Counted from the stretch's first letter, positions 34,430 to 43,361 are shown. The stretch is DNA of 56,452 nt from Polyangium fumosum (GCF_005144585.1 NZ_SSMQ01000082.1:1-56452), one strand, 5' to 3'. Made by a program: numbers and translations. The notes: a model not told the origin generated them from the letters alone.

Positions 34430-35014
34430 TCACCGGGTCGGGCAGATCTGCGCCTCGATCACGTCCAGAAACCGCGTGTACACCCGTACTTGCATCCCGA
34501 GGATCTCGCGCTCCGCGCTCTCGACCTCCTGCCTGCATGTGCGCGGATCGAGCGCCCCGAGAAATGCGTAATCGATGTCGAACACGGTCCGCGTGCTCGG
34601 CAGGCTGATGACGCTCCCGCCGGTGCCGAGCATGGCGACGAAGGTCGCCACGGCGATCCGGGAGATCGTCCCCAGCGAGGGAGCCTGAAAAGCCGGGCCA
34701 CTACAGCGCGCGTAATCACGCTGCAGCCGGTCGACGGCGTTCGCGTAGATCCCCTCGTAATAACAGCGCTTGAGGTCGGCGCTCCCGGTCCAGGTCGCGG
34801 TGAGGTTTTGCAGGGCGGCCACGAGGGAGGCCTCCGCCCCCGGGAGCATGGAGGCATTGCAATTCACGCGGGCCATGACCTGGCCGACGGCCACTTCGCT
34901 GATGTTCTGGCCGTAGTTCCGCGCATCCATGCACGTCTCGAAGGGCTCTGCGAGCCCCATCGCGGAGACTGCCGTCAATGCCGCCGCCGTGGCGACGCCC
35001 ACGAGGTTCTTCAT
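34430..35014 (-). CDS. Secreted hypothetical protein
   Basis: The 194-residue product starts at ATG 35014 behind GGAGG (another ATG lies two codons upstream). Signal peptide: MKNLVGVATAAALTAVSAM. The mature part has Cys residues in ETCMDARNYG, VNCNASMLP, KRCYYEG, ARCSGPAF and RTCRQEVE. One hydrophobic segment (TISRIAVATFVAMLGTGGSV) is moderate. It shares no obvious sequence with paralogues A and B but is encoded first in the same series, 47 bp upstream, and has the same size and layout. Divergent from the DUF4142-like gene. No family was recognised. Confidence 0.75.
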   Translation of the reverse strand: MKNLVGVATAAALTAVSAMGLAEPFETCMDARNYGQNISEVAVGQVMARVNCNASMLPGAEASLVAALQNLTATWTGSADLKRCYYEGIYANAVDRLQRDYARCSGPAFQAPSLGTISRIAVATFVAMLGTGGSVISLPSTRTVFDIDYAFLGALDPRTCRQEVESAEREILGMQVRVYTRFLDVIEAQICPTR

Positions 35015-35174
35015 GACCATCCTCCGATCCGCCGTCCCGATTGCAGGCCTCATGCCCGGAACGCTGCGCGGATGGGTTCCACAAGCCTTCCGGACGCGCA
35101 CCGGGCGTCGCAGGTTTCAGCCAGGACAGCCAAATGGGCTTTCACCCAAAGGCGGAAGGGAAGGGGATGTGATC

Positions 35175-35714
35175 ATGAAGAAGGGATTCGTGGCCGCCGC
35201 GCTCGTGGCGATGGGGATGTCGTCCGTGCCGGCGCGGGCGGAGACGCCGGACGAGGAAGCGACGGCCGAATTGGCTGTCGTGCACGACGACGCGAAATTC
35301 GTGGGGGAGGCGGCGAAGAGCAATCTCTGGTCGGTGAGGTCCGCGCGGCTCGCCGTGCTGCTCGCGCGAAACGCCAAGGTCGAGGCGCTCGCGCTGCAGG
35401 AGATCGCCGAGCACGTCCAGGTGACCGAGGGGATCGAGGCGCTCGCGGGAAAGCTCGGCGTTCCCATGCCGACGCAGTTCGATCCGGTGATCGGGGGCCT
35501 CTTCCGTCGTCTGGCGAGCCTCCGGGGAAATCGATTCGATCGGGTCTACCTGCACACGGTCATCGAGGCGCATCGGTTCGACGTGGAGATCCTGTCGCAG
35601 GCGCTCGCCTCGCAGGACGCGGACGTGAAGGCATTCGCGGAGAAGAACCTGCCCGTTCTGCGGGGGCACCTCGAGGCGGCGCAGGAGATCCTCCGGACGT
35701 TGCCCAGCGAATGA
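35175..35714 (+). CDS. DUF4142-like secreted protein
   Basis: A 179-residue protein starts at ATG 35175 with signal peptide FVAAALVAMGMSSVPARA. The mature part is all-helical and repeats the DUF4142 pattern: KFVGEAAKSNLWSVRSARLA, RNAKVEALALQEIAEHVQ, and FDRVYLHTVIEAHRFDVEI, with terminal LPVLRGHLEAAQEIL. DUF4142 proteins are ferritin-like helical bundles lacking a proven function, often in stress-induced periplasmic settings. The gene stands alone between a divergent cluster and the next lipoprotein gene. Confidence 0.85.
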   Translation: MKKGFVAAALVAMGMSSVPARAETPDEEATAELAVVHDDAKFVGEAAKSNLWSVRSARLAVLLARNAKVEALALQEIAEHVQVTEGIEALAGKLGVPMPTQFDPVIGGLFRRLASLRGNRFDRVYLHTVIEAHRFDVEILSQALASQDADVKAFAEKNLPVLRGHLEAAQEILRTLPSE

Positions 35715-35778
35715 AACACGAAGGCAGAGCACGAAACACGTGACGGCGCGCCCCGCGCGCGGCTACCCTCGTCGGCCG

Positions 35779-37410
35779 ATGGAGACGAGGCGTATGCATC
35801 GGCAGGGAACATGGATCACGGCGCGTCGCGGCGCGCGCGCAGCGCTGCTCGCCGCGACGCTCGCCGCGGGCTGCGCGGGGCCGGCGAACGAAAAACCTCC
35901 GGCCTCGGCGAGCGCGCCGCCCCGCGCCGGGGCCTCCGCGTCCCAAGCGCCCGCGCAGGTGCTCCTGCGCGAGGAGGTCGTGCCGGGAAAACTCGCGGTC
36001 ACGGTGTATTCGCATTCGCTCGTGACGCCCGACGGCGCGCTGCACTTCTGGACCTACGTGAGCGAGGGCCTCTGGCCGCTCGGACAACGCGAGATCCGCT
36101 TCTCCATCAAGCGGGAGCCCGGCGATGCGGAAGGCGCTTTCGACCGCGAGCTCTTCAAGCTCTACGGGCTCATCTACGAGCTGGCGCAGCAGGGGCAGCT
36201 CGTCGACGTCCACGGCCGGTCCTTGCTCGCCGGCCCGCCGCTCCTCGGGCGTGACGACTTCCATTGCATCATCTATGGCCCGCCGCAGCCCGTGGAGGGA
36301 ATCACGGCCACCGCGCCGTTCCTCACGGCCGTGATCGTCACGACCGAGGAGGAGGAGGTCGGGGGGAAGGCCGGTTATGCGCGCATCCTGGCGCGGCTCG
36401 GCGCCGAGGCGAGGTTTTATCCGACCCCGTTCTGGACCGACCGGAAGCGCGCTTCCGTGGCTCGGCCCGGGGAGGTCGACAAGACCTTGATCACGCGGAC
36501 CTCGCGGCAGCATCTGCGCGGCGTGTCCGTGCGCCTGGAGCGAAAGGGCGGCCTCGCGAACGTCTCCAAGACGGAGAGCTTTTTCCTTCCGGGCGATCGT
36601 ATCGTCCTCGGCGTGCTTCCCCGCGGCGAAGGCGGTTTGAAGGAGGCCGCGGCGGCGAAGGGGAACGAGGACGGGCTCGTCATGCTCCTCGAAATGGATC
36701 CGAGGGCGGGCACGGGCCTCTTCTGGTATCCGGGACAAACGACCGCCTCCGCGATCGCTTCCCCGGCGGCGGGGAGTGAGCGGCTCACGGGCAACTTCTT
36801 GATCCTCACCGGCAAGAAGGAGGCGAACGAGGCCGGGGTGGCCGAGGACGGGTTCGTCATGATCTTCCCGGACGCCACGTGGAAGCGGATCCGCGAAGCG
36901 CTCCGCTCGGGCAACGAGATCACGATTCCGGGGCAGGGGGAGATGCCGGCGTTTGCCGTGGAGCACGTCCCGACGACCTACGAGAATCCCATCGACGGAA
37001 AGCGATACGAAGCCGAAGGGGGCTGGGACACGGCCCGACCCCAGGGCGACGGTACGGCGCCGAAGCGAAGTGGGCAGGTCGATGCGACGGTCGTTCTCCT
37101 GACGAGCGAGCAGGAGATCGAGCAACGGACCACGGTGGACGACGCGGCCGCGGTCATCAAGCAGATCATCACGATCGTCGAGGCGCAGGTGGGCACGTCG
37201 AAGGGGCCGGGCAGCGACCTGCTCGTCGAATGCGAGCTTTTGCCCGGCAAGAAGAAGAAATTCGAGATGGCCCAGCGGCCGGACGTGGATCAGCCGTTCG
37301 CGCAGGCCATCTACGAGAAACTCGAGAAGATCGTGGTCCCGGACGTGAAAGGCCCCGTGAAGTTCCAGGTGGTCTTCAAGATCCGGGGCGGCAGCAACCC
37401 GGGACGCTGA
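35779..37410 (+). CDS. Large lipoprotein resembling DUF3480 (SARA/endofin C-terminal) proteins
   Basis: The product has 543 residues from ATG 35779 (a second ATG is at 35794). A basic N-terminus leads to a lipobox (TLAAGCAGP). The segment HFWTYVSEGLWPLGQREIRF, followed by FDRELFKLYGLIYELAQQG, resembles the DUF3480 pattern 'T-x-G-L-x-x-x-G-Q-x-E-I ... F-x-x-L-Y' of FYVE-domain proteins. The C-terminal region (DDAAAVIKQIITIVEAQVGT, PFAQAIYEKLEKIVVPDVKG) is a mixed alpha/beta domain. I am confident of the lipoprotein, less so of the family. It lies 5 bp from the convergent VOC gene. Confidence 0.65.
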   Translation: METRRMHRQGTWITARRGARAALLAATLAAGCAGPANEKPPASASAPPRAGASASQAPAQVLLREEVVPGKLAVTVYSHSLVTPDGALHFWTYVSEGLWPLGQREIRFSIKREPGDAEGAFDRELFKLYGLIYELAQQGQLVDVHGRSLLAGPPLLGRDDFHCIIYGPPQPVEGITATAPFLTAVIVTTEEEEVGGKAGYARILARLGAEARFYPTPFWTDRKRASVARPGEVDKTLITRTSRQHLRGVSVRLERKGGLANVSKTESFFLPGDRIVLGVLPRGEGGLKEAAAAKGNEDGLVMLLEMDPRAGTGLFWYPGQTTASAIASPAAGSERLTGNFLILTGKKEANEAGVAEDGFVMIFPDATWKRIREALRSGNEITIPGQGEMPAFAVEHVPTTYENPIDGKRYEAEGGWDTARPQGDGTAPKRSGQVDATVVLLTSEQEIEQRTTVDDAAAVIKQIITIVEAQVGTSKGPGSDLLVECELLPGKKKKFEMAQRPDVDQPFAQAIYEKLEKIVVPDVKGPVKFQVVFKIRGGSNPGR

Positions 37411-37414
37411 CGGG

Positions 37415-38185
37415 TCAGCGGCGCTTTTCCTCGTACACCGAGAACAGCGCGCCTTGCGGGTCGCTGAGCACGGCGAACCTGCCCCCGCTGCCGATGTCCT
37501 TCGGCGGGATGTAGACCTTGCCGCCGAGCTCACGCACCTTGGCCACCGTGGCGTCCGCGTTCTCGACCGTGAAATACGAGCTCCAGTTCGGCGGCACCGG
37601 GCCCCAGCTCGGGTCGATCTTCAAGACCCCGCCCACGTGCTCGCCGTTCACGATCCACTCCCCGTACGTCGCGTCGCCGCCGGTCGACCAGCCGAAGAGC
37701 GCCGCGTAAAACGCTTTTGCTTTCTCCGGATCCGTGGTCTGCAGCTCGAACCAGCTCGGCGCGCCCGGCTCGCCCCACAAGGTCGCGCCGATGTGCTTTC
37801 GTGGTTGCCAGAGAAAAAACACGGCGCCCGTGGGATCGGCGAGGATCGCCATACGCCCGGAATCCATCACGTCGAACGCGGGCGCGTGCAGGGTCGCTCC
37901 GAGCGAGACGGCCTTGGCGGAGACGGCCTCGGCGTCGTCCACGGAGATGTACACGTTCCAGTGCGGCGGGATCCCGCGCGACGTCTCCTCGGGCGGTTGC
38001 CCGCCGAGCCCCGCCACGTCGTGCTCGCGCGTCTGGAACATCGTGTAGGTGCCGCCGGGGTACGACGAGGCCTGGGCCCTCCAGCCGAACAGCGTCGTGT
38101 AAAAGGCCTTGGCCGCCTCGGGATCCGTGGTCATCAGGTCCGTCCAGCAAAACTGGCCGGGTGCGTACGAGCTCTTCACCGTCAT
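37415..38185 (-). CDS. VOC-family (glyoxalase-like) protein, two domains
   Basis: The 256-residue protein starts at ATG 38185 and holds two tandem VOC repeats. Each begins with a W-x-x-L-x-T-x-D-P-x-x-A-x-A-F-Y motif: FCWTDLMTTDPEAAKAFYTT (residues about 11-30) and WFELQTTDPEKAKAFYAALF (about 139-158). Each ends with a metal-region segment (RMAILADPTGAVFFLWQ; RFAVLSDPQGALFSVYE). Family members are metal-dependent isomerases, dioxygenases or resistance proteins. This two-module type is widespread and its substrate is unknown. It is divergent from the Rieske oxygenase gene, 232 bp away. Confidence 0.9.
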   Translation of the reverse strand: MTVKSSYAPGQFCWTDLMTTDPEAAKAFYTTLFGWRAQASSYPGGTYTMFQTREHDVAGLGGQPPEETSRGIPPHWNVYISVDDAEAVSAKAVSLGATLHAPAFDVMDSGRMAILADPTGAVFFLWQPRKHIGATLWGEPGAPSWFELQTTDPEKAKAFYAALFGWSTGGDATYGEWIVNGEHVGGVLKIDPSWGPVPPNWSSYFTVENADATVAKVRELGGKVYIPPKDIGSGGRFAVLSDPQGALFSVYEEKRR

Positions 38186-38417
38186 GGATTCCTCCCTTCG
38201 TGTCGGGCGCCATTCTACACGGCGAGGCCGCCATGTCACCCGAAGAGTTTGGCGCCGCGAAACAGCCGAGGCCGCTCATGGAGGGTTCGAGGCCGAGGCC
38301 GTCGTGCACACGGGCTCCCGCATCGCTTGACATGCGCCTCGGCGCTCCCGTCTACTCGAAGCGCGGCATTCCCGCATTGAATCGACGATCGCAGTCGAAG
38401 GACGGAGACGACGTACG

Positions 38418-39440
38418 ATGGAAACCAAGAGCCATGGGGGATCGGGCGCGGCGACCGGCGCGAGGAGGAGGCTCCTCGGCAAGCCGATCCCGGCCGAAGG
38501 GGAGGGCGGGGTCTTCACGCAATCGTGGTATCCCGTCTGCATGTCGAGCGAGCTCGCGCCGGGGAAGATCCTCGGCACGAGCTTCCTCGACGGGCGGATC
38601 GTGGTGTTTCGAGGCGAGAGCGGCAGGGTGCAAGCGCTGAGCGCCTACTGCCCGCACCTCGGCGGCGACCTCGCCGTGGGATCGGTCGTCGGAGACGCCA
38701 TCCGCTGCGCATTCCACCACTGGGAATACAACCAGGAGGGGACCTGCCTCAAGACCGGCCCCGGCGACCCGCCGCCGCCCGGCGCCTGCCTCTTCCGCTT
38801 CCCGACGGTCGAGCGATACGGGATGATCTGGGCCTTCAACGGCGAAACACCGCTCTTCAACCTCCCGGACTTCCCTTATCCCGACGACGATCTCGTCGTT
38901 CGGGTGGAGGTGCACGACGAGGTCTTTCCCGTCGATCCCTGGGTCGTCTGCTGCAATACGCCGGACGTGCAGCACATCCGCGTCGTGCACGGCTTCAAGT
39001 TCGACAAGGGCGAGCCCGCCGAGAACATGGTGATCACCGATCATTCGATGATGTACGACTTCGACGGCATCCACCCCGCGGGCCCGCGCGTCACGTTCCG
39101 GGTCGGCATCTTCGGGACGACGATCTTCTATCAGAGCAGCTTCTTCAACGGCCGCTGGTATGGATACATCGCCCCCTTCGGCATGCCTGCGCCGGGGCAA
39201 ACGAAGGTGTATTACGTCCTGGCCACGAGGAAATCCGAGGGAGACGCGGCGTCCCAGAAAGAGCTGCTCGACTTTGCGATGGGCGTGCAGCGGCAAATCC
39301 TCGCGGACGACGCGCCCATCCTCCGCGGCGTCCACTTCCGCCCCGGCGCCCTGACGAAGAGCGACACGGCGCTCGCGCGCTTCCTCGAATACCTGCGAAA
39401 ATTCCCGCGGGCGCATCCGTCCGCCGAGTTCATTCGTTGA
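38418..39440 (+). CDS. Rieske 2Fe-2S oxygenase
   Basis: The 340-residue protein has a Rieske cluster-binding domain: Cys78-x-His80 in YCPHLGGDLAVG and Cys97-x-x-His100 in RCAFHHWEYNQEG. The C-terminal domain has NTPDVQHIRVVHGF, which contains an Asn/Asp and two His as expected for the mononuclear iron site. Such enzymes use O2 and electrons from a reductase to hydroxylate or demethylate aromatic or sterol-like substrates (KshA/DAF-36/VanA type). No ferredoxin or reductase is adjacent. The start at ATG 38418 fits the family. Confidence 0.88.
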   Translation: METKSHGGSGAATGARRRLLGKPIPAEGEGGVFTQSWYPVCMSSELAPGKILGTSFLDGRIVVFRGESGRVQALSAYCPHLGGDLAVGSVVGDAIRCAFHHWEYNQEGTCLKTGPGDPPPPGACLFRFPTVERYGMIWAFNGETPLFNLPDFPYPDDDLVVRVEVHDEVFPVDPWVVCCNTPDVQHIRVVHGFKFDKGEPAENMVITDHSMMYDFDGIHPAGPRVTFRVGIFGTTIFYQSSFFNGRWYGYIAPFGMPAPGQTKVYYVLATRKSEGDAASQKELLDFAMGVQRQILADDAPILRGVHFRPGALTKSDTALARFLEYLRKFPRAHPSAEFIR

Positions 39441-39631
39441 CGCCCCTCCGCGCGCCTCGCGCCGCGCCGCGCGCAGAGGTTCTCTAGCCAAACCCCCCTC
39501 CGTCCGGAGCTCGCGTGGTCGAACTCACCCGCGCGCGCGCGTCGTTCGTGGGCTGCTGAAGGGTTGTCAGAAGTGGGTTTTTCAGCGATGCTCTGCGGCA
39601 GTTCGTAGAGGACGAGAACAGGAGCCCGGCC

Positions 39632-40744
39632 ATGGCCCAACAGCTTGCCAGGGAAAGCATCGCGAAAGGGGCCGAGGAGTCGGCCGCGGTCGAACCGTCA
39701 GCCACGCGACGGTCGCGTGAGTTCGTGGAAGAAGACGAGGTCGAAGGACCTCCCGTCTCCTCGGATTGCGAGCGGCGGCTCGCCGAGCTCGCCACCTGGT
39801 GCAGGGACCTCGAAGCGTCCCCCCGGTGCGCGTTGCCCCCGTCGCCGGAGGATTGCGCCCGGCTCGGAGCGATGCTGCGGGGCATATGGGCGGCGAGCGA
39901 CGCCCTCGGCCCTTCCGGCCTCCAGCGCAACTCCCCGGCCCAGCGCCGCTTTCAGGAGGTCCTGGGACGGTTTTTCTGGCAGAGCCCCATCATCCACCGC
40001 TGCTTCGCCAAACCCCGAGGCTACGCCGGCGACTTCTTGATGATGGACGATGTCTATCGGAACCTCCCCAAGGGCGAGACGGTCCTCGGGCGGTGGATGG
40101 ACCGATGGGTGCTCGAGCAGCCGGGCTTCGTGGCGGTCCGAAACCGCCGGGAGAAGCTCATTTCGCTTCTCCGCGAGGAGTGGCGGAACGGCGCCCGGCA
40201 CGCCATGAACGTCGCCTCGGGTTCTGCGTCGGAGCTCGCCGACGTGGTCGAGACGAACCCCTTCCAGGAAGTCACGCTGCTCGACCAGGATCAGGGCGCC
40301 CTGTTCGCGGCGACCACCGCGCTCGGGCGCCGGATGGATCCCGCCCACGTGCGCACCTGGTCCGGCTCCGTCTTCACGCTCATCCGCGGCAAGACCACGC
40401 TGGTCCCCGGCGACCAGGACGTCATCTATTCGATCGGCTTGTACGACTACCTGTCGCCGCGATTCGCGACGGCGCTCACGGCGCGGCTCTGGCTCAACCT
40501 TGCGCCGGGGGGTCTCATGGCGATCGGAAACTTCAACGGCCACGACCCCATGCGCCGCTTCATCGAGGCGGCGATGGACTGGTACCTCATCTACAGGGAC
40601 GCGCCCGACATGCTGGCGCTTTCGGCGGGGCTCCCGGACGTCGAGGGGGCGGAGGTCTGGACGGACCCGACCGGCTGCCTGCACCTGCTCTTGGTACGCA
40701 AGCGGGGGGCGGCCGGGTCGCGGCTCACCAGCGTGTGTGGATGA
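39632..40744 (+). CDS. Class I SAM-dependent methyltransferase (PhcB-like)
   Basis: The 370-residue protein has a helical N-terminal half (RGYAGDFLMMDDVYRN is characteristic of the 'extracellular factor 3-hydroxypalmitic acid methyl ester' type). A Rossmann methyltransferase fold follows: HAMNVASGSASELADVVETN, VTLLDQDQGALFAAT, and VIYSIGLYDYLSPRFATAL, with LAPGGLMAIGNFNGHDP near the end. PhcB of Ralstonia methylates 3-hydroxypalmitate to make a quorum signal. This match is from motifs only, so the substrate could differ. The 3' end overlaps the convergent gene by 20 bp. Confidence 0.8.
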   Translation: MAQQLARESIAKGAEESAAVEPSATRRSREFVEEDEVEGPPVSSDCERRLAELATWCRDLEASPRCALPPSPEDCARLGAMLRGIWAASDALGPSGLQRNSPAQRRFQEVLGRFFWQSPIIHRCFAKPRGYAGDFLMMDDVYRNLPKGETVLGRWMDRWVLEQPGFVAVRNRREKLISLLREEWRNGARHAMNVASGSASELADVVETNPFQEVTLLDQDQGALFAATTALGRRMDPAHVRTWSGSVFTLIRGKTTLVPGDQDVIYSIGLYDYLSPRFATALTARLWLNLAPGGLMAIGNFNGHDPMRRFIEAAMDWYLIYRDAPDMLALSAGLPDVEGAEVWTDPTGCLHLLLVRKRGAAGSRLTSVCG

Positions 40745-41309
40745 TGAAGTCGGTCCCGGCGTCGTTGGCGACCGTGGCGGTGACGATCGCGTCCACGTTG
40801 CTCACGAGCTTGTAGGCCACCCGGTAGACCGCGACGGTGAAGGCGGGGCCGAACAGGTCACGCGTGAAGACCACGTCGGCCGAGCGTTCGCCCGTCTTCG
40901 TGTACTCGCGTTCGCCGAAGCTCACGGCCAGCGTATAGGCATAGGGGCCGTTGGCGCAGAGAGCCTGCGGGTTGCCCTGGCCGAACCGCGCGAGCATCTT
41001 GCCGACGGGGGACTCGAGCAGGGAGCTGAAGGCGTGCTCGCCACAGCCCGTCATGACCTCGTCGCAGGTCAAGCCGAGGCTCGGCTCGTCGACCAGGCGC
41101 CGCGCGACCTTGAGCAGCGAGCTCACGGGGTACCAGAAGAACGAACGGATGGTCTTGTCCCCCATCACCTGCGTGCGGATGGCGTTCACCTTCGCGGGTC
41201 CGTAGGCCTGGCCGAGGTGGTTGAGCGCGCCGTCGAGCACCATCCCGAGCATGTTGTCGGTGCTCGTTGCAAGCGCGATCCGTTTGTCAAGCATCTCCTT
41301 GGAGTCCAT
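40725..41309 (-). CDS. TIGR02265/DUF2378-like protein
   Basis: The 194-residue protein starts MDSKEMLDKRIALATSTDN at ATG 41309; a longer frame to 41378 exists. The length and the pattern 'TSVDNMLGMV..LNHLG ... YPVSSLLKVARRLV ... FGEREYTKTGERSADVVF' fit TIGR02265 (DUF2378), a family expanded mostly in Myxococcales. Helical N-terminal half, beta C-terminal half; a few Cys (LTCDEVMTGCGEH). No function is established for the family. The presence of this protein supports a myxobacterial origin. Confidence 0.65.
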   Translation of the reverse strand: MDSKEMLDKRIALATSTDNMLGMVLDGALNHLGQAYGPAKVNAIRTQVMGDKTIRSFFWYPVSSLLKVARRLVDEPSLGLTCDEVMTGCGEHAFSSLLESPVGKMLARFGQGNPQALCANGPYAYTLAVSFGEREYTKTGERSADVVFTRDLFGPAFTVAVYRVAYKLVSNVDAIVTATVANDAGTDFIIHTRW

Positions 41310-41652
41310 CGCCCGTCGAGGTCCTTTCCCAGGAACGAAGTGCCCGCAGCTTACACGAACCCTCACGCCCGTCACCATCCCGGATGGTGTCCTTCGTGCT
41401 CGTCCATCGAGGCGCGCGGGCCGTTATCGGTTCTTCACGCCAAGCTCCCCATCCCTTCCGACCCGTCCGCCATGGCACGTTCTCGCGGGCGCGTCCATAT
41501 CACGTGCTCTTTCGTTCGATCGGGGCCGTCATAATCGTCGTGCCTTCCGTTTTTCCGCAAACGACCGCCGGAATCCCCGGCGCTCGGCCTTTGCGTTTCT
41601 GCCTGCACGTCCGGATTTCACTTGGCTGTCCGATCCGTGATAGCCTCCCTCC
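41310..41652. other. Divergent intergenic region, nothing recognised
   Basis: This 343-bp stretch separates the TIGR02265-like gene (minus strand) from the selenoprotein gene (plus strand) and must contain both promoters. I see no repeat module, tRNA or strong palindrome. No clear Shine-Dalgarno sequence precedes the selenoprotein ATG at 41653 (GCCTCCCTCC before it). Confidence 0.5.
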
Positions 41653-42681
41653 ATGCCCCACATCCGGATCGTCGAGGTCCACGAAGCAGACGCCCCCCTG
41701 CGCGCCGTCTACGACGCCGTGTTGTCCCGCCCCATCCCCGCGGTCTACCGCGCTCCTCATGGCGGCCCGGCCGGCATCCAACGCGCGCACAGCCTCGACC
41801 CCGAGTTGCTCCGGCTCACCTTCGCCGCGACCGGCACGTTCCACCGCGGTGAGGGCCTCTCGTGGGCGGAGCGTGAGCTCATCGCCGCGTCCGCCTCGCG
41901 GACGAACCAGTGCTTCTACTGAACGTCAGCTCACGCAGAGTTTCTGCGTGTCGCTTCTCAGGATGAGGCCCTCGCCACGGACGTCGTGACGGGGACCGAC
42001 ATGCAGCGCGCGTCTCCACGCGAGCGCGCCCTCGGCGGGTTCGCGGTCGTCATGACCGAGGCGCCGTGGTCCATCGACGCTTCGGATCTCGACCGCCTCC
42101 GCGCCGTGGGCGTGTCCGAGGACGGCGTCGAGCAGGCCATCTGCGTCGCGTCTTTTTTCAACTACTACACGCGCGTCGCGGACGGCACGGGCATCACGTT
42201 CGATTACGAGTCGCCGCTCCCGCGCATCTCCATCGACCTCACGCGCGAGGCCCTGCCGCGACCCCCGCGGAGCGACTGGAACCCCGCCGTCGACGGCTCG
42301 CGCGTCCCCGTGTTTCCGCGGCGCGCCTTTGCGCAGGCGCTCCTCGAAGAGTGGCACGCGTACCACCTCGACCGCGACGCGCTGCTCTCCCGCCGCGAGC
42401 GCCGTCTCCTCGCGCGCGCCGCCGCCGCCGAGCTCTGTGATGCCGGCGCGGTCGCTCGCTACGAGGACATGAGCCCAGAGGACGCGCGCGAGCGCGCCCT
42501 CGTGGCGTACGCGACGAAGCTCACCCGCACGCCCTGGGCCGTCGGCGCCGCCGACGCCGCGGCGTTGCGGGCGCACGGCCTCGATGACCCCGCCATCCTC
42601 GCGGCGATCACGCTCGTCGCGCACCAGAACACGTTTTCCCGCATGCACCATGGACTTGCTGCGCTCGCGACGGCGGGATGA
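41653..42681 (+). CDS. Probable selenoprotein: AhpD/carboxymuconolactone-decarboxylase-like, in-frame TGA = Sec90
   Basis: A single frame of 343 codons is interrupted only by TGA at 41920-41922. Around it the protein reads ASRTNQCFY-[U]-TSAHAEF: Cys87-x-x-Sec90 followed by a His four residues later. In Cys homologues of this peroxidase family the same place is NQCFYCTSAH, so TGA replaces the second, resolving/attacking Cys. Downstream coding continues with an AhpD-like fold (SPRERALGGFAVVMTEAPW, EQAICVASFFNYYTRVADG) and a second CMD repeat lacking CxxC (DARERALVAYATKLTRTPWA, AAITLVAHQNTFSRMHHGL). A SECIS-like hairpin lies 9 nt after the TGA. It probably reduces peroxides. A nonsense mutation is the alternative. 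Confidence 0.82.
41923..41955 (+). promoter_or_regulatory. Bacterial SECIS-like hairpin
   Basis: CACGCAGA (41932-41939) pairs perfectly with TCTGCGTG (41943-41950), leaving loop GTT (41940-41942). The loop begins 17 nt after the TGA, within the 16-37 nt spacing known for bacterial SECIS elements, and opens with a G as SelB requires. The stem forces unusual codons for this GC-rich gene (GCA, TTT, CGT, TCT). These features are what a Sec-insertion element would show. Confidence 0.75.
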
Positions 42682-42732
42682 CCGATAGGTCGTCCCCGAG
42701 CCGCCGCGCGAGGCGCTCCACGCGCACGGGGA

Positions 42733-43323
42733 TCAGCCGCCGAGCTTCGCGACGAGCCGCTCTTTCGCGGCGGGCCACTCGTCCTCGACGAGGCTGAACA
42801 TCACCGTATCGCGCAGGTGGCCGCCCCGCGTCTTCTGGTACTTGCGCAGCACGCCCTCGCGCACGCCGCCGATGCGCGCGATCGCGGCTTGTGATTGCAG
42901 GTTTCGCGCGTCCGTCTTGAGCTGCACGCGCGCGGCGCCGAGCCCCTCGAAGGCGTGTTGCAAGAGGAGAAACTTGGCCTCCGTGTTGATCGCCGTGCGT
43001 TGCCAGCGCTTGCCGATCCAGGTCCAGCCGATCTCCAGGCCACGATCGATCCGGCTGATGCTCAGGTATCGCGTCGCGCCGCACACGCGCCCGTCGCCGA
43101 GGCTCACCTGCACGAACGCGACCGTCGTCCCCGACGCATGCGCCTCCAGCGCCGACGTGACGTGCGCCTCCATCGCTTCGAGCGAGAGCGGCGGCTCGAT
43201 CGACATCCACCGCCAGATCGATTCGTCCTCCGCGAGCGCGGCGAGCAGCGCCGGCGCATGCGCGAGGGTGAGGGGTTCGAGGCGCACGTGGCGGCCTTCG
43301 AGGGTGATCGGGCGCGGATCCAT
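42733..43323 (-). CDS. GNAT-family N-acetyltransferase (RimJ/RimL-like)
   Basis: The 196-residue protein starts MDPRPITLEGRHVRLEPL at ATG 43323 behind AAGGCGG. It has the RimJ/RimL-type layout: EGRHVRLEPLTLAHAPAL, IDRGLEIGWTWIGKRWQRT (before the acetyl-CoA loop), NTEAKFLLLQHAFEGLGAAR and VQLKTDARNLQSQAAIARIG, with GVREGVLRKYQ close to the end. Targets could be a protein N-terminus or a small amine. The gene converges with the selenoprotein gene, 51 bp between stops. Confidence 0.88.
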   Translation of the reverse strand: MDPRPITLEGRHVRLEPLTLAHAPALLAALAEDESIWRWMSIEPPLSLEAMEAHVTSALEAHASGTTVAFVQVSLGDGRVCGATRYLSISRIDRGLEIGWTWIGKRWQRTAINTEAKFLLLQHAFEGLGAARVQLKTDARNLQSQAAIARIGGVREGVLRKYQKTRGGHLRDTVMFSLVEDEWPAAKERLVAKLGG

Positions 43324-43361
43324 GCCGCCTTGTACCGCGAACGGGCGGGGGCGGGGAGGCG

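Noticed and set aside
41653-41922. An independent 89-residue protein ending at TGA 41922
   Set aside because: It stops in the middle of the AhpD active-site motif, and the frame continues with the rest of the domain behind a SECIS-like hairpin.
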